A stretch of 64,000 nt of DNA, taken from NCBI GenBank assembly GCA_019155185.1, contig CM032794.1:4503988-4567987 (forward strand). Direction: 5' to 3'. Position numbers and translations under genes: made by a program. Of this stretch, positions 61,174 to 64,000 are shown one piece after another (positions within the stretch are counted from its first letter, which is position 1; every line of letters starts with the position of its first letter). The notes below the pieces were generated by a model, which saw only the letters and a list, made by a program, of their open reading frames with translations, was not told the DNA's origin and did no database searches. This stretch comes from Beaufortia kweichowensis. Lineage: Eukaryota; Chordata; Actinopteri; Cypriniformes; Gastromyzontidae.

Positions 61174-61928
61174 TAAAGTCGTATCATTTGTCAGAGTCGC
61201 GAAGCATCGATCCAGTTAACTGAAAATACAAAAAGTAACTTTATGTATTCCTCTGTCCTCTCTTTAGTATGTCGCGTTCTTGTAGGAAAAGCCTTGGTTA
61301 TCTGTAAGAGCCGGCTTGGTGACAACAGCGTGGGTTCGCTTCGTTGGTGCTCATGGGCTCCTCTCTGTTCTCCAGGCAGACTGTATCTGACCGAGGAGGA
61401 GAAAAAAAGCCAGTCGGTTTCACAGGGAGGCTATCGTGAGATTTCGCTGATCGACAGTGTGCACAGAAATAAAAGAGCCCTCCTGCAACAATAGCCTGAA
61501 CCCCGACCAATTGATACAAAGGAAAAGAGGAGGCAAGGTATCAGTCTTGTGTGAACCAAGAGGTTGCAGTGTGGATAAAATTACACAGCACTACACACGG
61601 TGGCTTACTGCGGAAAACCGCATCACAAAGAGAGAGACATCCAAGGGCAGAGTTTTCTTCTTTTGAAAGATCCAAAAGCTCAATTATATATCCGAAAATT
61701 ATACACTGTGGTACTTAAGCATGAGCATTGGCCTGTGGGTGAGCCACTATCAATTTTGTTTTCATTGCTGTTAGCAAATTTCTGCAGTGATGATAACATT
61801 CGTGGACATACACACGTGGCTTTCAACGATCTGTATATATGTGTGGAATGTTTAAACGGTGTAAATAGAGCTATAATCATAGAAATAACTCTAAATGATT
61901 TATACAGAAATTAAGTTGTATGTATTTG

Positions 61929-62041
<113 letters not shown>

Positions 62042-62439
62042 ATTATTATTAATTTTGCTTATTGGATGCAATACTAACAACACTTTGTTATTAAAAAACC
62101 TAACGGGTAACGTTTTGAACAAAAGTAAATTTCAAACATATACTAATAATTTGTCAAATATTTCTAAAATATTTCCAAAAGTGGTCACAACGCTTAAACG
62201 TTTAATCCTCATTCAAGGATGGAATAAAAACGTATTTAGGGGACTTTTGAATGCTTTAAATCAAAATCTGTTTTCCTCATTATTGACAAAACGAACTGTT
62301 GCGAGAAATTTCGACGCTACATTTCTTTTTGCTATTTTAAGAAATACAGGCACTCCTTTTCACTTTTAAAAACACATTTTAAATTAACCATTTCTTTTCG
62401 TCCTAATCGAGCTATTAATCAACAACGAAAATGAAATGA

Positions 62440-62720
62440 TTGGAGCTGATTCGGACTGTGAGTGCGACTCAAAGCCCCGCAGCTGCAGCAGCAGCTCCTG
62501 CAGTGTTGCAGCTAGTGGGTGGAAGAGTAACACGCAAATGACTTCTGCCTAAATTGCTTCCATCTTGGTCACATTATGGTTACCATTCTCGTAATTAGCA
62601 CCATCATCTACAAATCTCCCTGCCCTTTGGCGCAACACCAGCGCATGTTATCAACCCCACGCTTGAAAACCTCGTGGGAAGCCACCCTTCATTTTTCTTC
62701 TGTTTCCATGGATCACTTGG
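62440..62720. promoter_or_regulatory. candidate fgf3 upstream element
   Basis: GC-richer with CAGCTGCAGCAGCAGC and TCTCGTAATTAGCACC (homeodomain core), 1.3-1.6 kb upstream of fgf3. A second island lies at 62800-62980. Confidence 0.25.
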
Positions 62721-62976
62721 CGACTTGTTTGTCGCGCAGTTTTAAAACAGGTAGCTGTTCCTAATAACTTATTTGCAGGCCCGGTGTGTGTCAGACTAGA
62801 CAGAGGTTCGGCCCACTGATGTACATCATGCGATGCTCTGGTGACCAATTCTGAGAGAGACGCTCTTGATGTGGTTTGATCCTGACGGAGGGTTGCATTT
62901 CTGATGTGGTCGGCTGTTTCTTTCTGGAAGTATTTTAATTACGGCCCACAGCCGCCCACAAAGCCCAGCAGTAATA

Positions 62977-62980
<4 letters not shown>

Positions 62981-63015
<35 letters not shown>

Positions 63016-63030
63016 GGAGAGAGAGAGAGG
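62981..63030. repeat. (GA)n microsatellite
   Basis: GA repeats interrupted by a few GGGA steps. Confidence 0.9.
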
Positions 63031-64000
63031 CAGGCGGGGGGTTTGTTCAGGATGTTGCCGATTATTTTCAAGCTCCACGGTTAAATTGTACGATGTTTAA
63101 GTCTGTTTTCTGTATGTTGAGCTCATTAATCACTTTGCCTACCTTAACATCTGTTGCATAAATTAAGCTATTGTTGCATATCATAAAACATATGAATATA
63201 CTTCCTCTCCCATCTCAGATTTTTACATTTTATTCCCCTGACTGTCCATACTAAGAGAATTGCATTGATTGCAGAAGTGCATTGATATAGTCTCAAATGT
63301 CTCTCTTTCTTGAATCTAATTTTACAAAATGTGCTGTTGTTATCATAAAATCTATTTCAGATCTAACCACTAAAATTACATTTACATTTATGCTAACCAA
63401 AATTACATTGGTTGGCATAACTTAAGTAAATTCAGTCATATTTAATAAGGTTTTTGACTTGATTAAATTGAATAAAACCTTCTACAGTGATCTGGCAAAA
63501 TATTTTATAGCGAGCTCAATTAGAAACAAGAGTTTTAGTCTATTGTCATATGGAGAACTTTCAGAAGAGTTTTTTTTTAATTGGCTCAGACCCATATAGC
63601 CCACTCAAAAACCCTTTAAAACTAAATATTTTTTTCTGAATCAAAGTACTAATAGGAAACTTTGTTTTATATACAAGACTTTTCCCTGATATTTAACAAA
63701 GCCTAATAGTCACCATTTTTTTTCTGGCTCCTTTACAGAAAAGGAGGTACCACAATCCAGACCAAATCAAGCTGACCTCTGAACCTTTTCTGCTGTACTT
63801 TTTCTCATGGAATGGGTTTTTATTTTTTGTATTTTTTGCGCTAGTGATCTGAGGGCCTGGCTAGAGCCAGACGGGAATGCCTCTCGTCCCCTGACAAATC
63901 ACTGTTGAGCTCCTTTTGTCCGGGTTCACTTTGATCTCACCTGCTTGTCAGGCGCTCAGAAAGAACTCCCATACAGTCCCAATGCACTGCAAACAAATTG

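Overview
The window is vertebrate genomic DNA, almost certainly from a cyprinid-like teleost fish. Genes are split by GT-AG introns, the bases between genes are AT-rich and full of fish-type short repeats (MITEs, a Tc1-like element, tRNA-type SINE tails), and the Fgf3 product looks very close to what I recall of zebrafish Fgf3. The species cannot be fixed from the sequence alone.

The window holds the conserved CCND1-LTO1-FGF19-FGF4-FGF3 cluster (human 11q13), complete and in the ancestral order. Positions 1-26,200 form a gene-free upstream region of ccnd1, with scattered repeats and GC-richer islands that look like candidate enhancers. ccnd1 (five coding exons, + strand, 26,415-30,438) has a core promoter block resembling the mammalian one and a long 3' UTR carrying seed matches for miRNAs known to control CCND1. 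lto1 (five exons, - strand, 37,264-38,746) is convergent to it. Three FGF ligand genes then follow on the - strand: fgf19 (40,006-41,900), fgf4 (50,085-52,361) and fgf3 (58,687-61,109). All three have the same layout: intron 1 in phase 1, a middle exon of exactly 104 nt, and intron 2 in phase 0.

Functionally, ccnd1 drives the G1/S transition with CDK4/6. lto1 is an adaptor for Fe-S loading of ABCE1. fgf3 and fgf4 are paracrine embryonic signals, and fgf19 is an endocrine-type FGF with a C-terminal tail resembling the beta-Klotho-binding tail. CTCF-like motifs cluster around lto1, between ccnd1 and the fgf block, so this interval is the best candidate insulator.

The less ordinary features are a 191-bp gene-like fragment present twice 2.2 kb apart (one copy bracketed by an 11-bp direct repeat), a near-perfect 28-bp-stem hairpin between fgf19 and fgf4, overlapping upstream ATGs at fgf3, a (TA)51 tract 5' of fgf3, and several candidate conserved non-coding elements. 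All were read by eye. No alignment or database search was run.
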